Source: Planctomycetota bacterium (GTDB lineage: Bacteria > Planctomycetota > MHYJ01 > JACQXL01 > JACRIJ01). Taken from it: a stretch of DNA of 41,286 bases. Below, piece after piece: positions 15,950-24,510 of this stretch. The position numbers and the translations under genes were made by a program. The stretch lies in the NCBI GenBank assembly GCA_016220095.1, contig JACRIJ010000084.1, forward strand, positions 1 to 41,286, given 5' to 3'. Positions within the stretch are counted from its first letter, which is position 1. Each line of letters begins with the position of its first letter. Under the pieces are notes generated by a model. The model saw only the letters and a program-made list of their open reading frames with translations. It was not told the origin of the DNA and made no database searches.

Positions 15950-17911
15950 CTACTCGCTACCCGCTACTCCGTTAATCCCCAATGCCTTCATTTTATTATA
16001 CAATTCCGACCTGTTATATTTAAGCATGCGCGCGGCCCTGGAGATATTGCCATTGCATTCCTTAATGGTCCTTAAAATGACATCCCTTTCAAAATCGGCT
16101 CTTAATTCCCTCAATCCCTTTACACCGTCAGCCGAACGAACAGCCTGCAGGCGGCAGGATAGAATCGCCTCTGAAAGCATTGATTCTTCCAGCGCCGGCG
16201 CATCTTTGTGCAAGATGCAAATCCTTTTTATTTCATTCTCAAGTTCGCGTATATTTCCGGGCCATAAATAATTCGTCAGGATTTCCATAACCGCGTCAGG
16301 CACCTTGATGAGCTTACCGCCTGAGGAATACCGTCCGATAAAATGCTGTACCAACAAAGGAACGTCTTCTTTTCTGTCCCGCAGGGGCGGAAGGTTTACT
16401 ATTATAGTGCTTATGCGATAGAACAGGTCCTCGCGGAAGAGTTTTTTCGCAATCAACTGCTCAACGTCCTGATTGGACGCAAAAACAAAACGCGTATTGA
16501 TTAGCGTGGGTTTTGTGCCGCCGATTTTCCACATCTGCTTTTCTTCAAGGGCCCGCAGGAGGCGTTGCTGCATCTTCATGCTCATATCCGCTATTTCATC
16601 CAGAAACAGCGTGCCTTCGGAAGCAATTTCCATATATCCTTTTTTATCTTCCACTGCTCCCGTGAACGCGCCTTTGACATAACCGAAAAGTTCACTCTCT
16701 AATAATGTTTCAGGCAGAGCGCCGCAATTAAGGGAAAGCAGGGTATTCTCTTTGCGCAGGCTGTTCCGATGCAAAGCGCGAGCGATAAGTTCCTTGCCGG
16801 TGCCGGTTTCACCCTGTATCAAGATCGGCAAGTCGGTAGAAGCGATTTTTTCAATAAGGTTATATATGTCCCGCATTACAAGGCTGTTTCCGATAATTGC
16901 ATCTTGATATCCGGATCTTTCATGCCGTCCGTTAATGGTATCTATTAGAACTTCCGGAATCACGCGTCCATCCTGAATTCCTTCTGAATGCAGTCTGTTA
17001 TAGAGATGCTCGTATTCGCGGCTCCTTTCATACAGCCATCCCATATCAATCCTGCTCAAAAGCGGCTTGATTCCATGCTCCACGGCAACCGCCTTTTCCG
17101 GCATATTCATTAGAGTATAGCATTTGCTCAACAAAAGCGACGCTTCCCCTATTATTTCATGCAAATGAATATCTTTCGCGTCTTTAATAACGGATTTAAG
17201 AATATCCTCGGCGGATTCGTTCTTATTTTCCAGCATATCTATAAAAGCAATGTGCAGTTTCGCCTCCAGCCCGGCCGGAGGCAGATTCAATTCCCGGCTG
17301 AACCTGACGCATTCATTGAACGTACGCCTTGCATTGATATTATCCTTAAGCGCTATCTCATATTCGCCTTTCAAGTGATGGTAGTTTATAGGAAAAAGCC
17401 TGTTGACAGCGACCCCGTCTTCGTAATTTGTAAGTTTAGTTTCAATAATTTCCCTGACTTTTTCCAGTTGATTCCTGTACAGATAGCAATAAGCCAGTCC
17501 GATTGTTACGGTATAATATGCATCCTTACTCATTGGATGCGTATCCGTGCCGTATTTCTGCAAATACTGCTCGGCCTTGCGGAATTGTTCAATTGCCGGA
17601 TTGATATTGCGCAGGAGCATAAAATTGCTCCCCATCATGACAAACGTATAAGCGCTGTAGGCAGGCTTCATGGAATGCTTTAGCGCAAGCATGGATGCTT
17701 TATAGGAAACGTCCAGCGCTTTTGAATACTCCCTCAACGAATAATAGGCATGGCCGAGCCAGTAATAGAGCGTAAATTCTTCCAGAGGCGTAAAAGAAAG
17801 CCCTGTAAGTTCCCGCAGAGCGGCCTCGCCGCAGGATTTCACTTTTTTCACATCTCTCCGCTCCATAGCGGAATCCATTATTTTCAGGTATTCGGATAAA
17901 CGCTTTTTCAT
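15950..17911 (-). CDS. Sigma-54-dependent transcriptional activator with TPR sensor region
   Basis: A 653-aa protein. The N-terminal half (about 1-320) is made of helical TPR-like repeats, with no receiver, PAS or GAF domain visible. The AAA+ domain follows: Walker A GETGTGKE from Gly367, the sigma-54-contacting loop GAFTGA from Gly414, Walker B TLFLDEIAD, and the arginine-finger region FREDLFYRI. The C-terminus has a Fis-type helix-turn-helix (GNISRAARMLKYNRSELYNKM). It should open sigma-54 promoters after binding an upstream site; what the TPR region senses is unknown. A Ser/Thr kinase gene lies immediately upstream on the same strand. Two sigma-54-like promoters in this window (14804-14818 and 40879-40893) are candidate targets, but that link is inference. 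Confidence 0.93.
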   Translation of the reverse strand: MKKRLSEYLKIMDSAMERRDVKKVKSCGEAALRELTGLSFTPLEEFTLYYWLGHAYYSLREYSKALDVSYKASMLALKHSMKPAYSAYTFVMMGSNFMLLRNINPAIEQFRKAEQYLQKYGTDTHPMSKDAYYTVTIGLAYCYLYRNQLEKVREIIETKLTNYEDGVAVNRLFPINYHHLKGEYEIALKDNINARRTFNECVRFSRELNLPPAGLEAKLHIAFIDMLENKNESAEDILKSVIKDAKDIHLHEIIGEASLLLSKCYTLMNMPEKAVAVEHGIKPLLSRIDMGWLYERSREYEHLYNRLHSEGIQDGRVIPEVLIDTINGRHERSGYQDAIIGNSLVMRDIYNLIEKIASTDLPILIQGETGTGKELIARALHRNSLRKENTLLSLNCGALPETLLESELFGYVKGAFTGAVEDKKGYMEIASEGTLFLDEIADMSMKMQQRLLRALEEKQMWKIGGTKPTLINTRFVFASNQDVEQLIAKKLFREDLFYRISTIIVNLPPLRDRKEDVPLLVQHFIGRYSSGGKLIKVPDAVMEILTNYLWPGNIRELENEIKRICILHKDAPALEESMLSEAILSCRLQAVRSADGVKGLRELRADFERDVILRTIKECNGNISRAARMLKYNRSELYNKMKALGINGVAGSE

Positions 17912-17990
17912 GCTAATTTAACCTTATTTGACGACGATAACGCTATTTTTGCCACGAAACCGCTCCCTGCGCGGGATCCCTTACATTGAT

Positions 17991-17996
17991 ATTATA
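17991..17996 (-). promoter_or_regulatory. Possible -10 box for the sigma-54 activator gene
   Basis: A perfect TATAAT on the minus strand lies 80 bp upstream of the ATG at 17911. No good -35 box stands 16-18 bp further up. The rest of 17912-18204 is CACGAA-unit and TTTCATTTTTCAT-type repeat DNA without a gene. Confidence 0.3.
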
Positions 17997-18204
17997 CTAT
18001 GAAAAGGGAGAAAACACGAAGAGCGACGGACTGATAATTAACCACGAATGAACACGAATACACACGAATAGCCTCCGTATGTCGTTCAGCCGTCACCTGC
18101 GCTCCTATCACCTTTCATCGTCGTCCTTCATTTTTCATTTTTCATACTTCATATTTTGTTACAGACCACTATCTACTGCCTTCATGGCAATACAGATCCT
18201 CAAC

Positions 18205-21069
18205 TTACCGTCCCAGTCTTTTCTTCAGCCTCTCTATTGCCTGTTGCGCCTCACCGGCCATCCCGGGTTCAAGTTCCACGGCTTTCTCAAAATCCCGCAG
18301 GGCGCCTTCGTAATCCAGCAGTTTTTCCATGACAAACCCGCGGTTAAAATAAATCTCCGCCCTTTTCGGATTCATTTCCGCCGCCTTATTAAAATCCGCA
18401 AGCGCGTTTGCGTATTGTTTAAGTTCCGCATACACGAAACCGCGGTTGAAATAAACCTTATCGTCTGTTTTTCCAAGTTCTACCGCCCTGCTAAGATCGG
18501 ATAATGCCCCATTACAATCGCCCAAATTATCCCGCATGGCGCCTCTTTCAAAATACACAGTGCCGAGGTTTATGTCCGTGTCCAGTTTTCTGTCAATTAT
18601 CACGGTAAAATCATCTATCGCTCCCTGAATATCTCCTGCATTTATCTTAAAATAAGCGCGGTTGTAATACGCATCGCCGGAGGCCGGATTAAGGTCTATT
18701 GCCTTTGAAAAATCCCGCTCAGCAGACAATTTATCGCCGCTTGCCTCTTCAATCTGCGCTTTTATCGTATAGAAACCGAAATGCGGCTTGAGCCGGATGG
18801 CCTCGTCCAGGTCATTAAGCGCCGGGGCCCATTGCCTCAAATTGCTTTTGCTAAGGGCGCGCGCCATATAGCTGTACGGATAATAAGGATTTTTGGAAAT
18901 GGAGATTGTCACATTTTTTATTAAACCATCGTTATCACTTAAACCAAGAAACTGGCTTCTGCCGAGCCAGAAATACGCCTCGGCATTCTGCGGGCTTATA
19001 TTTTCAATTACATATTCAAAATATTTATGCGCCTCTTCTTTACTGGAAAGGCAGGCAATCTTGCCGGCCCAAAGCCTGAACATCTCATTCTTATGTTTAT
19101 CCGCAAGCGCTGTAAGTTGTGATATACATTCCGCATAAGAGCCTCTCTTGAAATTCTTTAATGCGATCGTAAGTTCAAAATACATCCTATATTCTTCAGC
19201 AACAGGCTTGTCCGCAATCCTGTCAAAATCCGCGTTTGCCTTATCCGTATATTCCTGCATAAGTTTTTGCTTAAGTTTATCGGAATACAATGGCAAAAAT
19301 TTAATTTCGCAATACTTATCAAGATATGTCAAGCCGCGCATTATGTACGCGATGCTGTAATCAGGGTCTTTTTTTACGGCGTCCGTGAAATGCGTCTCAG
19401 CCTCATCCATATCCAGCCGCATCCTGTCAATCATTCCCTTATAAAAAGCCGACATCGCGGTCGGATAAATCTTTTCCGCTTCGTCAAGCTGTTTATCAAC
19501 CCTGTCAATATCCAGCCAGACCTTGTCAATATTGGTGTCTTTTTTATAGAACTCTATTGAGGCCTGGCCTATCTTTGACCAGGCAGTGCCTATAATCTTC
19601 ATCGCTTCTTCCTGCTTTTTCCTGTCGGCCTCGGACTTTTCAGCCGCCTCTTCCGCCTGCTTCCTCATTGCCAAAGATTCCTGCTTAGCCCTTATTATTT
19701 CATTCTCGCAGGCAGTCTTATTCCCCTCAGCGCGCTCGTCATTTTTGATTATTTCAAGATACTTAATGTAATTCTCATTTGCCTGTTCCCATTTCTGTTC
19801 GGCGAAAAACGCGTCCGCGTTTTTCAGGTAGTTTTCCGCCTTCTCTTGCATGCCCGCGCGGGATATGACAAGATACAGAGAAACTGCCGCCAGCACAAGG
19901 GCCGTTGCGGCAATGCTGACAAACGCAATCTTGTTTTTCTTGACCCTCTTAACCAGGCGGTACCATGACGAAGGCGGCGTGGCAAGTATAGGGTCGCCGT
20001 CAATATACCGTTTAATGTCTTCAGCCAATTCCGCGGCGCTCTGATACCTCATCACAGCTTCCTTTTCAAGCGCCTTAAGCGTTATTACGGACAATTCCCT
20101 GTCTATGGCGGAATTGAACATCACAGGCGGGCCGGGCTCTTTATTTACCACGGCCTTCATTACGTCCAGGGAACTGGTTCCGGCAAAAGGCAGTTTTCCC
20201 GTAATTAATTCATACAACATCGTTCCGAGCGAAAACACGTCGCTTCTCTTGTCAACTTTGGAGCCTGTCGCCTGTTCCGGCGACATATAATAAGGCGTGC
20301 CCACCACGGAACCGGCCATAGTAATATTTCTCCTGCTTGCGGTTTCTTTAGCAAGCCCGAAGTCCGCTATCTTAGGAATAATCTGTATGCAACCCCGGGA
20401 ATCAGCCTGCTCGGACAGCAATATGTTTTCAGGTTTGACATCCCTATGAATAACATTATGCTTATGCGCGTAATCCAAGGCCCTTGCCGTATCGCTAAGC
20501 ATTTCAATGTGTTCTCTAATATCGGCCTTTGAAAATTTCACGGGTAATTTACGCGCCTCTTTTTCAACAAGTTTGCCGTCAATGTACTTCCTGAGATTGT
20601 GCCCGCCTTCCACGTATTCCATCGCAATATAATATTTATCGGAATGCCTGCCCACTTCATAGACCTGCACTATATTCGGATGCGTGAGTTTGGCCGCTGT
20701 CTGAGCTTCAGTCATGAACCTTTCCACGTTCTTACGCGCGTTTTCCGGGTCATCGCCCTTATCGGGCAAAATCATCTTTAACGCTACATATCGCCCCAGG
20801 CTTTTTTCGTAGGCTTTGAAAACCATGCCCATGCCGCCGCGGCCGAGAAGGCTAACGAGAATGTATTTCCCGAACAGGTTTTCCGGCTTATCCGCGGCCA
20901 TGGTTACTTCCACGGGTATATCCGAATCCTTATTGATAGCTAATGCTCCGCCGCATCTCTTGCATTTGTAAGCCTTATCGGACGCGTATTCCGCGGTCCT
21001 ATACTTCGTGCCGCACCCCGCGCACGTCAATAACACACCGTCTTTGTTTTCAGGTTTTTGATTGTCCAT
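18205..21069 (-). CDS. Ser/Thr protein kinase with N-terminal zinc ribbon and C-terminal TPRs
   Basis: A 954-aa protein. I start it at ATG 21067-21069; the 28 residues upstream in the longer frame translate intergenic repeat. Residues 16-39 form a CxxC-CxxC zinc ribbon (Cys16, 19, 36, 39). A Hanks-type kinase domain follows, with GRGGMGMVF, VALKMI, HRDVKPENILL, DFGLAK and GTPYYMSPEQ, so all catalytic motifs are intact. One transmembrane helix (VSIAATALVLAAVSLYLVIS) follows the kinase, then a charged coiled coil and about ten TPR units reaching the C-terminus, where YFNRGFV-type repeats are clear. The kinase is likely cytosolic and the TPRs on the other side of the membrane. A consensus promoter lies upstream; a sigma-54 activator follows downstream. 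Confidence 0.93.
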   Translation of the reverse strand: MDNQKPENKDGVLLTCAGCGTKYRTAEYASDKAYKCKRCGGALAINKDSDIPVEVTMAADKPENLFGKYILVSLLGRGGMGMVFKAYEKSLGRYVALKMILPDKGDDPENARKNVERFMTEAQTAAKLTHPNIVQVYEVGRHSDKYYIAMEYVEGGHNLRKYIDGKLVEKEARKLPVKFSKADIREHIEMLSDTARALDYAHKHNVIHRDVKPENILLSEQADSRGCIQIIPKIADFGLAKETASRRNITMAGSVVGTPYYMSPEQATGSKVDKRSDVFSLGTMLYELITGKLPFAGTSSLDVMKAVVNKEPGPPVMFNSAIDRELSVITLKALEKEAVMRYQSAAELAEDIKRYIDGDPILATPPSSWYRLVKRVKKNKIAFVSIAATALVLAAVSLYLVISRAGMQEKAENYLKNADAFFAEQKWEQANENYIKYLEIIKNDERAEGNKTACENEIIRAKQESLAMRKQAEEAAEKSEADRKKQEEAMKIIGTAWSKIGQASIEFYKKDTNIDKVWLDIDRVDKQLDEAEKIYPTAMSAFYKGMIDRMRLDMDEAETHFTDAVKKDPDYSIAYIMRGLTYLDKYCEIKFLPLYSDKLKQKLMQEYTDKANADFDRIADKPVAEEYRMYFELTIALKNFKRGSYAECISQLTALADKHKNEMFRLWAGKIACLSSKEEAHKYFEYVIENISPQNAEAYFWLGRSQFLGLSDNDGLIKNVTISISKNPYYPYSYMARALSKSNLRQWAPALNDLDEAIRLKPHFGFYTIKAQIEEASGDKLSAERDFSKAIDLNPASGDAYYNRAYFKINAGDIQGAIDDFTVIIDRKLDTDINLGTVYFERGAMRDNLGDCNGALSDLSRAVELGKTDDKVYFNRGFVYAELKQYANALADFNKAAEMNPKRAEIYFNRGFVMEKLLDYEGALRDFEKAVELEPGMAGEAQQAIERLKKRLGR

Positions 21070-21240
21070 ATTGTTACCCCGTACCAAATCGCCTCGGCCT
21101 TTATTCTGCGTTTCGTCCTTCGTCCCGACCGTCCTTCCTTCTTCATTTTCCATTTTTCCTTCTCGTCCGTTAGCAGAGGATTTAGACTCTAAAGCCGTAA
21201 AAAAGTTGCTCTCTTTTCAAAACTCTAAGAATTTTTCTTA

Positions 21241-21268
21241 ATTATACATTATTAGAATTACTTGTCAA
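21241..21268 (-). promoter_or_regulatory. Consensus sigma-70 promoter for the kinase gene
   Basis: On the minus strand, TTGACA (21263-21268) and TATAAT (21241-21246) are both perfect and separated by 16 bp. It lies about 170 bp upstream of the kinase start at 21069. Confidence 0.75.
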
Positions 21269-21417
21269 GAAAACATGATGCGAGAAAACAGGACACAGTA
21301 TACAGGAAACAAAAGTAAGGATTCAGTAAAGAAAGCTCTAAAGCATTAAATCGTACTGTTATGATTTTAGACGCTCATTCTTAAAAACAGTTCCCTTCCG
21401 GAAAAAAATCAGAGTAT

Positions 21418-21552
21418 CCCGTCAGTGAACGGTGTCAAAAGACTTCACAAAAAATAATAAATATTTTGTCGTATAGTAGAGACACGCCATGGCGTGTCTC
21501 TACAAAATGTCATTAATGAATTATTTCGTATTTGCCACCGTTTACTGACGCC
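21418..21552. mobile_element. MITE-like element with central 28-bp perfect palindrome
   Basis: CCCGTCAGTGAACGGTG at the left is mirrored by CACCGTTTACTGACG at the right (one mismatch). At 21476-21503 lies a perfect 28-bp palindrome, GTAGAGACACGCC joined to its own reverse complement through CCATGG. AT-rich arms lie between. No open frame is present. It occupies the gap 21070-21737, which otherwise holds a promoter and the 31-bp repeat at 21557. Confidence 0.6.
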
Positions 21553-21556
21553 TTAC

Positions 21557-21587
21557 ATTTGACTTAAGAATAATGAATTGCTACAAT
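21557..21587 (+). promoter_or_regulatory. 31-bp repeat with promoter form (copy 1)
   Basis: This 31-bp sequence is identical to 23068-23098. It contains TTGACT, 17 bp, then TACAAT in plus orientation, so it has the form of a sigma-70 promoter. Here it would fire into the 3' end of the SUMF-like gene, antisense to it. Confidence 0.4.
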
Positions 21588-21737
21588 TCTTACTTGCTAA
21601 CGACTATTTTAGCCACGAAGGCACGAAGAACTATATGTTTTGCAATGTAAATAGCCGTCGGTAAGCGCGCCGTTGTTTACATCGGATATGCGGGACTGCG
21701 GCAGGGCAAGTTCCATCGTCGTTCATTGACCGGTTGC

Positions 21738-22763
21738 TTATTTTCCCGTGTTAACACCGCGAGCCGGCCGGAACCCGTAAAAGTTTGACCTGCTTTCAGG
21801 GCCGTCCTTATCGCGGTATGCCGGCCTGTAGTAAAAAACATAATCATTGCATGAGCCGCCGCGCAATACGCGGCATTGGCCTGCATCCGGCCCTTTAGGA
21901 TTGTTCTGAGGGCTGTTCTGGTAATAATCATCTACATACCAATCCGCGCACCATTCCCATACATTACCGGCCATATCATACAATCCATACCCGTTTGGTT
22001 TTTTTTTGCATACAGGATGCGTCCTGTTTTCGGAATTATCGCTGTACCATACATAACTCCAGTCAATTTCATTTCCCCAGTAATATTTTGTCGTTGTCTC
22101 CGCCCTGCACGCGTATTCCCACTCTGCTTCAGTCGGCAGTCTCAAATCCGTTTTCCTGCAGAAATCCCTGCAGTCATTCCAGCTAACATGTTCCACAGGC
22201 ATGGTATTACCCTTACAAAGCGACGGGTTATTTCCACCGCCAACCGCGGATTTTGTTTCTTTCAACATCACTTCCTGCCAGACTGCCTGTATTACCTCGT
22301 GTTTGGCAATCAAAAAATCGCTCAATGTTATCTTATGCACAGGTTTTTCATCAACGCCGCCGTCATCGGACCCCATATCAAATGTACCGCCCGGTATCAA
22401 AACAAAGACTATCCCTGTCTTAATATGAGTATATTCTGCATATTCAAATTCGTTAATTCTCGGTTCTTTCATGCCCTCAATATCCGGCGTTATTTTCCCC
22501 CTCATTTCAGATACGGCCCTGTCATCAGGCCGGATTTTTTCCGCTTTTGACAGCATATTCACAGCGTCTTTCAACTTGCGGTTATCCAGATGTTTCTGTG
22601 ATTCTTTCATATAAAAGTAAAAATCCTTGTCTTCCTGCGAAGATACCGGCGGTTCCGGCTTCTTTCCTTTTTGCTGAGCAACAGCAAGGCCTACAAACAA
22701 TACGGGCAGAAGGGCTATGGCAAAACCTGTTGCTACTGCCGGCAATTTAAGTGTTTTTCCCAC
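21738..22763 (-). CDS. Secreted SUMF/FGE-family protein (no catalytic cysteine pair)
   Basis: A 341-aa protein. I choose the GTG at 22761-22763 because AAGGAGG stands seven bases upstream; the longer frame has no such site. A signal peptide covers about residues 1-29 (LPAVATGFAIALLPVLFVGLAVA). A short helical TPR-like segment follows (KDAVNMLSKAEKIRPDD). The rest is a SUMF1/FGE-sulfatase fold: IPGGTFDMGSDDGG, PVEHVSWNDCRDFCR, RLPTEAEWEYACR, GNVWEWCADWY, RVLRGGSCNDY and FYGFRPAR. The paired cysteines that true formylglycine-generating enzymes use near the C-terminus are not present, so it is probably not a sulfatase activator. It lies behind the kinase gene block on the same strand. Confidence 0.88.
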   Translation of the reverse strand: MGKTLKLPAVATGFAIALLPVLFVGLAVAQQKGKKPEPPVSSQEDKDFYFYMKESQKHLDNRKLKDAVNMLSKAEKIRPDDRAVSEMRGKITPDIEGMKEPRINEFEYAEYTHIKTGIVFVLIPGGTFDMGSDDGGVDEKPVHKITLSDFLIAKHEVIQAVWQEVMLKETKSAVGGGNNPSLCKGNTMPVEHVSWNDCRDFCRKTDLRLPTEAEWEYACRAETTTKYYWGNEIDWSYVWYSDNSENRTHPVCKKKPNGYGLYDMAGNVWEWCADWYVDDYYQNSPQNNPKGPDAGQCRVLRGGSCNDYVFYYRPAYRDKDGPESRSNFYGFRPARGVNTGK

Positions 22764-22833
22764 AAGAGTACCTCCTTTTAGTCTAACCGATAGACTTCTA
22801 CGTAATAAACACAGAAGATAAACCACGTTTTTT

Positions 22834-22910
22834 TGCCACGAAGGCACCAAGGCGCGAAGGACGGTTGACGTTTTAGCGCTAAATCTTCGTGTCTTCGTGC
22901 CCTCGTGGCA
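22834..22910. repeat. CCACGAAGGCAC inverted repeat
   Basis: TGCCACGAAGGCACCAAGG (from 22834) is matched by the reverse complement of CTTCGTGCCCTCGTGGCA ending at 22910, with a few mismatches. It belongs to the CACGAAG word family. It lies upstream of the SUMF-like gene and is not coding. Confidence 0.55.
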
Positions 22911-23067
22911 GAAAACCGTCGCGTCCGGTTTTGGTTGCGCCTGCGCCCCTTTGCAATATAACGAGATCCGGCTTATTGCCGTTCTGTACTGCGGTAATAC
23001 AAGCCGAACGTACTCAAACACCGTGATAACCGGTAATTTGTTCCCTGATTATTAAAGAAAACATATT

Positions 23068-23098
23068 ATTTGACTTAAGAATAATGAATTGCTACAAT
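23068..23098 (+). promoter_or_regulatory. 31-bp repeat with promoter form (copy 2), possible promoter of the tsaC fusion
   Basis: TTGACT (23070-23075), 17 bp, TACAAT (23093-23098). It is the nearest promoter-like sequence on the plus strand before the gene at 23449, 350 bp downstream. The DNA between (23099-23448) holds CACGAAGG units and TCGTTTAGTTGTCAATC-type repeats, with no gene. Confidence 0.45.
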
Positions 23099-23448
23099 CC
23101 GTATCTGTAGACGGTGTTTTTTCTGCCACGAAGGCACGAGGACACGAAGGACGGCTGTTTTTGTAATATGAATGCATTGTTCAAGATGGTTCAAGCGTTG
23201 TTCAATGTAGTTCAATAGTGAACGGCGGTCGGTGACCTGTAACGAAATATGAAGTATGAAAAATGGAAAATGAAGTCAGAAGTTCTGAGTCTGGAGTCCG
23301 TCGTTTCGTCAATCGCAAGTCTCTTAAGAGTCTCGTCAAGTCCCTGTTATATTTCGTCGTCGTTCGATTGTTTCGTTGTTCAATCGTTTAGTTGTCAATC
23401 TGTTTAATCCGCTAAATCTGCTGTTAAAAAGCATCCGTTTAATCTTAA

Positions 23449-24510
23449 ATGAAAACCAAAGTAATAAAACTTAACCCGCGGGATTTCAATCCCGAAGACC
23501 TCAAAGAACCCGCAGAAGCGCTTGCTTCAGGACAGTTGACGGCTTTTCCGACTGAAACCGTTTACGGCATCGGCGCCGATGCGGCCAAAACCGGGGCCGT
23601 CGCGGATCTGCTTAAAATCAAGCAGAGCCCTGCCGACAAGCCGCTCACTATCCACATGGCAAACCCGAATGACATAACCCCTTATACGGCAAAACCGCCC
23701 GCTACAGCAATTAAACTCATGAAGAAATTCTGGCCCGGGCCTCTTACGATTATAATCCCGGACAAAAACGAACGTCTTACAGGATTCCGCGTGCCCTCCT
23801 GCGCAATCACAAGGGAATTAATCCGGATGTCGGGCGTTCATATCGCCGCCACAAGCGCAAATGTCTCCGGCGGCGCCGACGCCGTTAATGCGGACGACGT
23901 ACTGAAGGAATTTGACGGCAAAATATCCTTCCTTATAGATTCCGGCGAAACGCAATTCAAAAAGCCGTCAACCATCGTAAAAATCGCCGCGCAATCATAC
24001 GAAATCATCCGGGAAGGCGTCATACCTGCAAGCCTCATCAAAGACACCGCTAATATGACCATACTTTTTGTCTGCACGGGCAATTCCTGCCGCAGTCCCA
24101 TGGCCGAAGGCCTGCTGAAAAAAATGCTCGCTAAACGCCTGAATATCACGCCCGAAGAACTTGAAGACAACGGCTACAGGATTATTAGCGCCGGCACTTC
24201 CGCGATGTACGGGGGCAGGGCTTCCGATAACGCAATCACTATCATGAAAGAAATGGGCGCGGATATCCGCTTTCATATCGCAAGGCCCGTTACCAACCAG
24301 ATGGTGCGCGACGCGGATAAAATATTCGTCATGTCCAGAGTGCATAAGCTCATCCTTTCCGAGGAATTCCCCAATTGCGCCGCTAAAATGGAATTGCTTG
24401 ACCCTGACAACAGCGACGTGGAAGACCCCGTAGGCAGTCCAATTGAGACCTACAGGCAATGCGCAAGAAAAATAAAAAAACTTCTGGAGGCACGATTAAA
24501 GGAATTATGA
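23449..24510 (+). CDS. Fused threonylcarbamoyl-AMP synthase (TsaC/YrdC) and low-molecular-weight phosphatase
   Basis: A 353-aa two-domain protein. Residues 1-200 are a YrdC/Sua5 domain with TAFPTETVYGIGADA and SANVSGGA. This family makes threonylcarbamoyl-AMP for the t6A37 modification of tRNA. The usual KxR motif reads Lys58-Gln59-Ser60 here, so the arginine is missing. From Met203 a low-molecular-weight phosphatase follows: ILFVCTGNSCRSPMAEG (CX5R loop) and the catalytic aspartate in VEDPVG. The loop has Ser where YwlE-type arginine phosphatases have Thr and most tyrosine phosphatases have Ile, so substrate choice is unclear. No ribosome binding site is evident at the start. The stop overlaps rpiB by four bases. 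The order matches Bacillus ywlC-ywlE-ywlF, with two genes fused. Confidence 0.9.
   Translation: MKTKVIKLNPRDFNPEDLKEPAEALASGQLTAFPTETVYGIGADAAKTGAVADLLKIKQSPADKPLTIHMANPNDITPYTAKPPATAIKLMKKFWPGPLTIIIPDKNERLTGFRVPSCAITRELIRMSGVHIAATSANVSGGADAVNADDVLKEFDGKISFLIDSGETQFKKPSTIVKIAAQSYEIIREGVIPASLIKDTANMTILFVCTGNSCRSPMAEGLLKKMLAKRLNITPEELEDNGYRIISAGTSAMYGGRASDNAITIMKEMGADIRFHIARPVTNQMVRDADKIFVMSRVHKLILSEEFPNCAAKMELLDPDNSDVEDPVGSPIETYRQCARKIKKLLEARLKEL

Noticed and set aside
17930..17960. A sigma-54-like TGGCAAAAATAGCG on the minus strand upstream of the activator gene
   Set aside because: The GC of the -12 box is out of register: ten bases after GG the sequence reads GT.
21070..21153. A 28-residue N-terminal extension of the kinase (MENEEGRTVGTKDETQ)
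   Set aside because: It translates the TTCATTTTCCATTTTTCC-type intergenic repeat; the ATG at 21069 gives the normal domain start.
21738..22763. Sulfatase-activating formylglycine-generating enzyme
   Set aside because: The fold is right, but the pair of catalytic cysteines near the C-terminus is absent (GGSCNDYVFYYRPAYR has only one cysteine in the region).
22764..23021. An 86-residue N-terminal extension of the SUMF-like protein
   Set aside because: It crosses a CACGAAGG inverted repeat and lacks a ribosome binding site, whereas GTG 22763 has AAGGAGG and is followed at once by a signal peptide.
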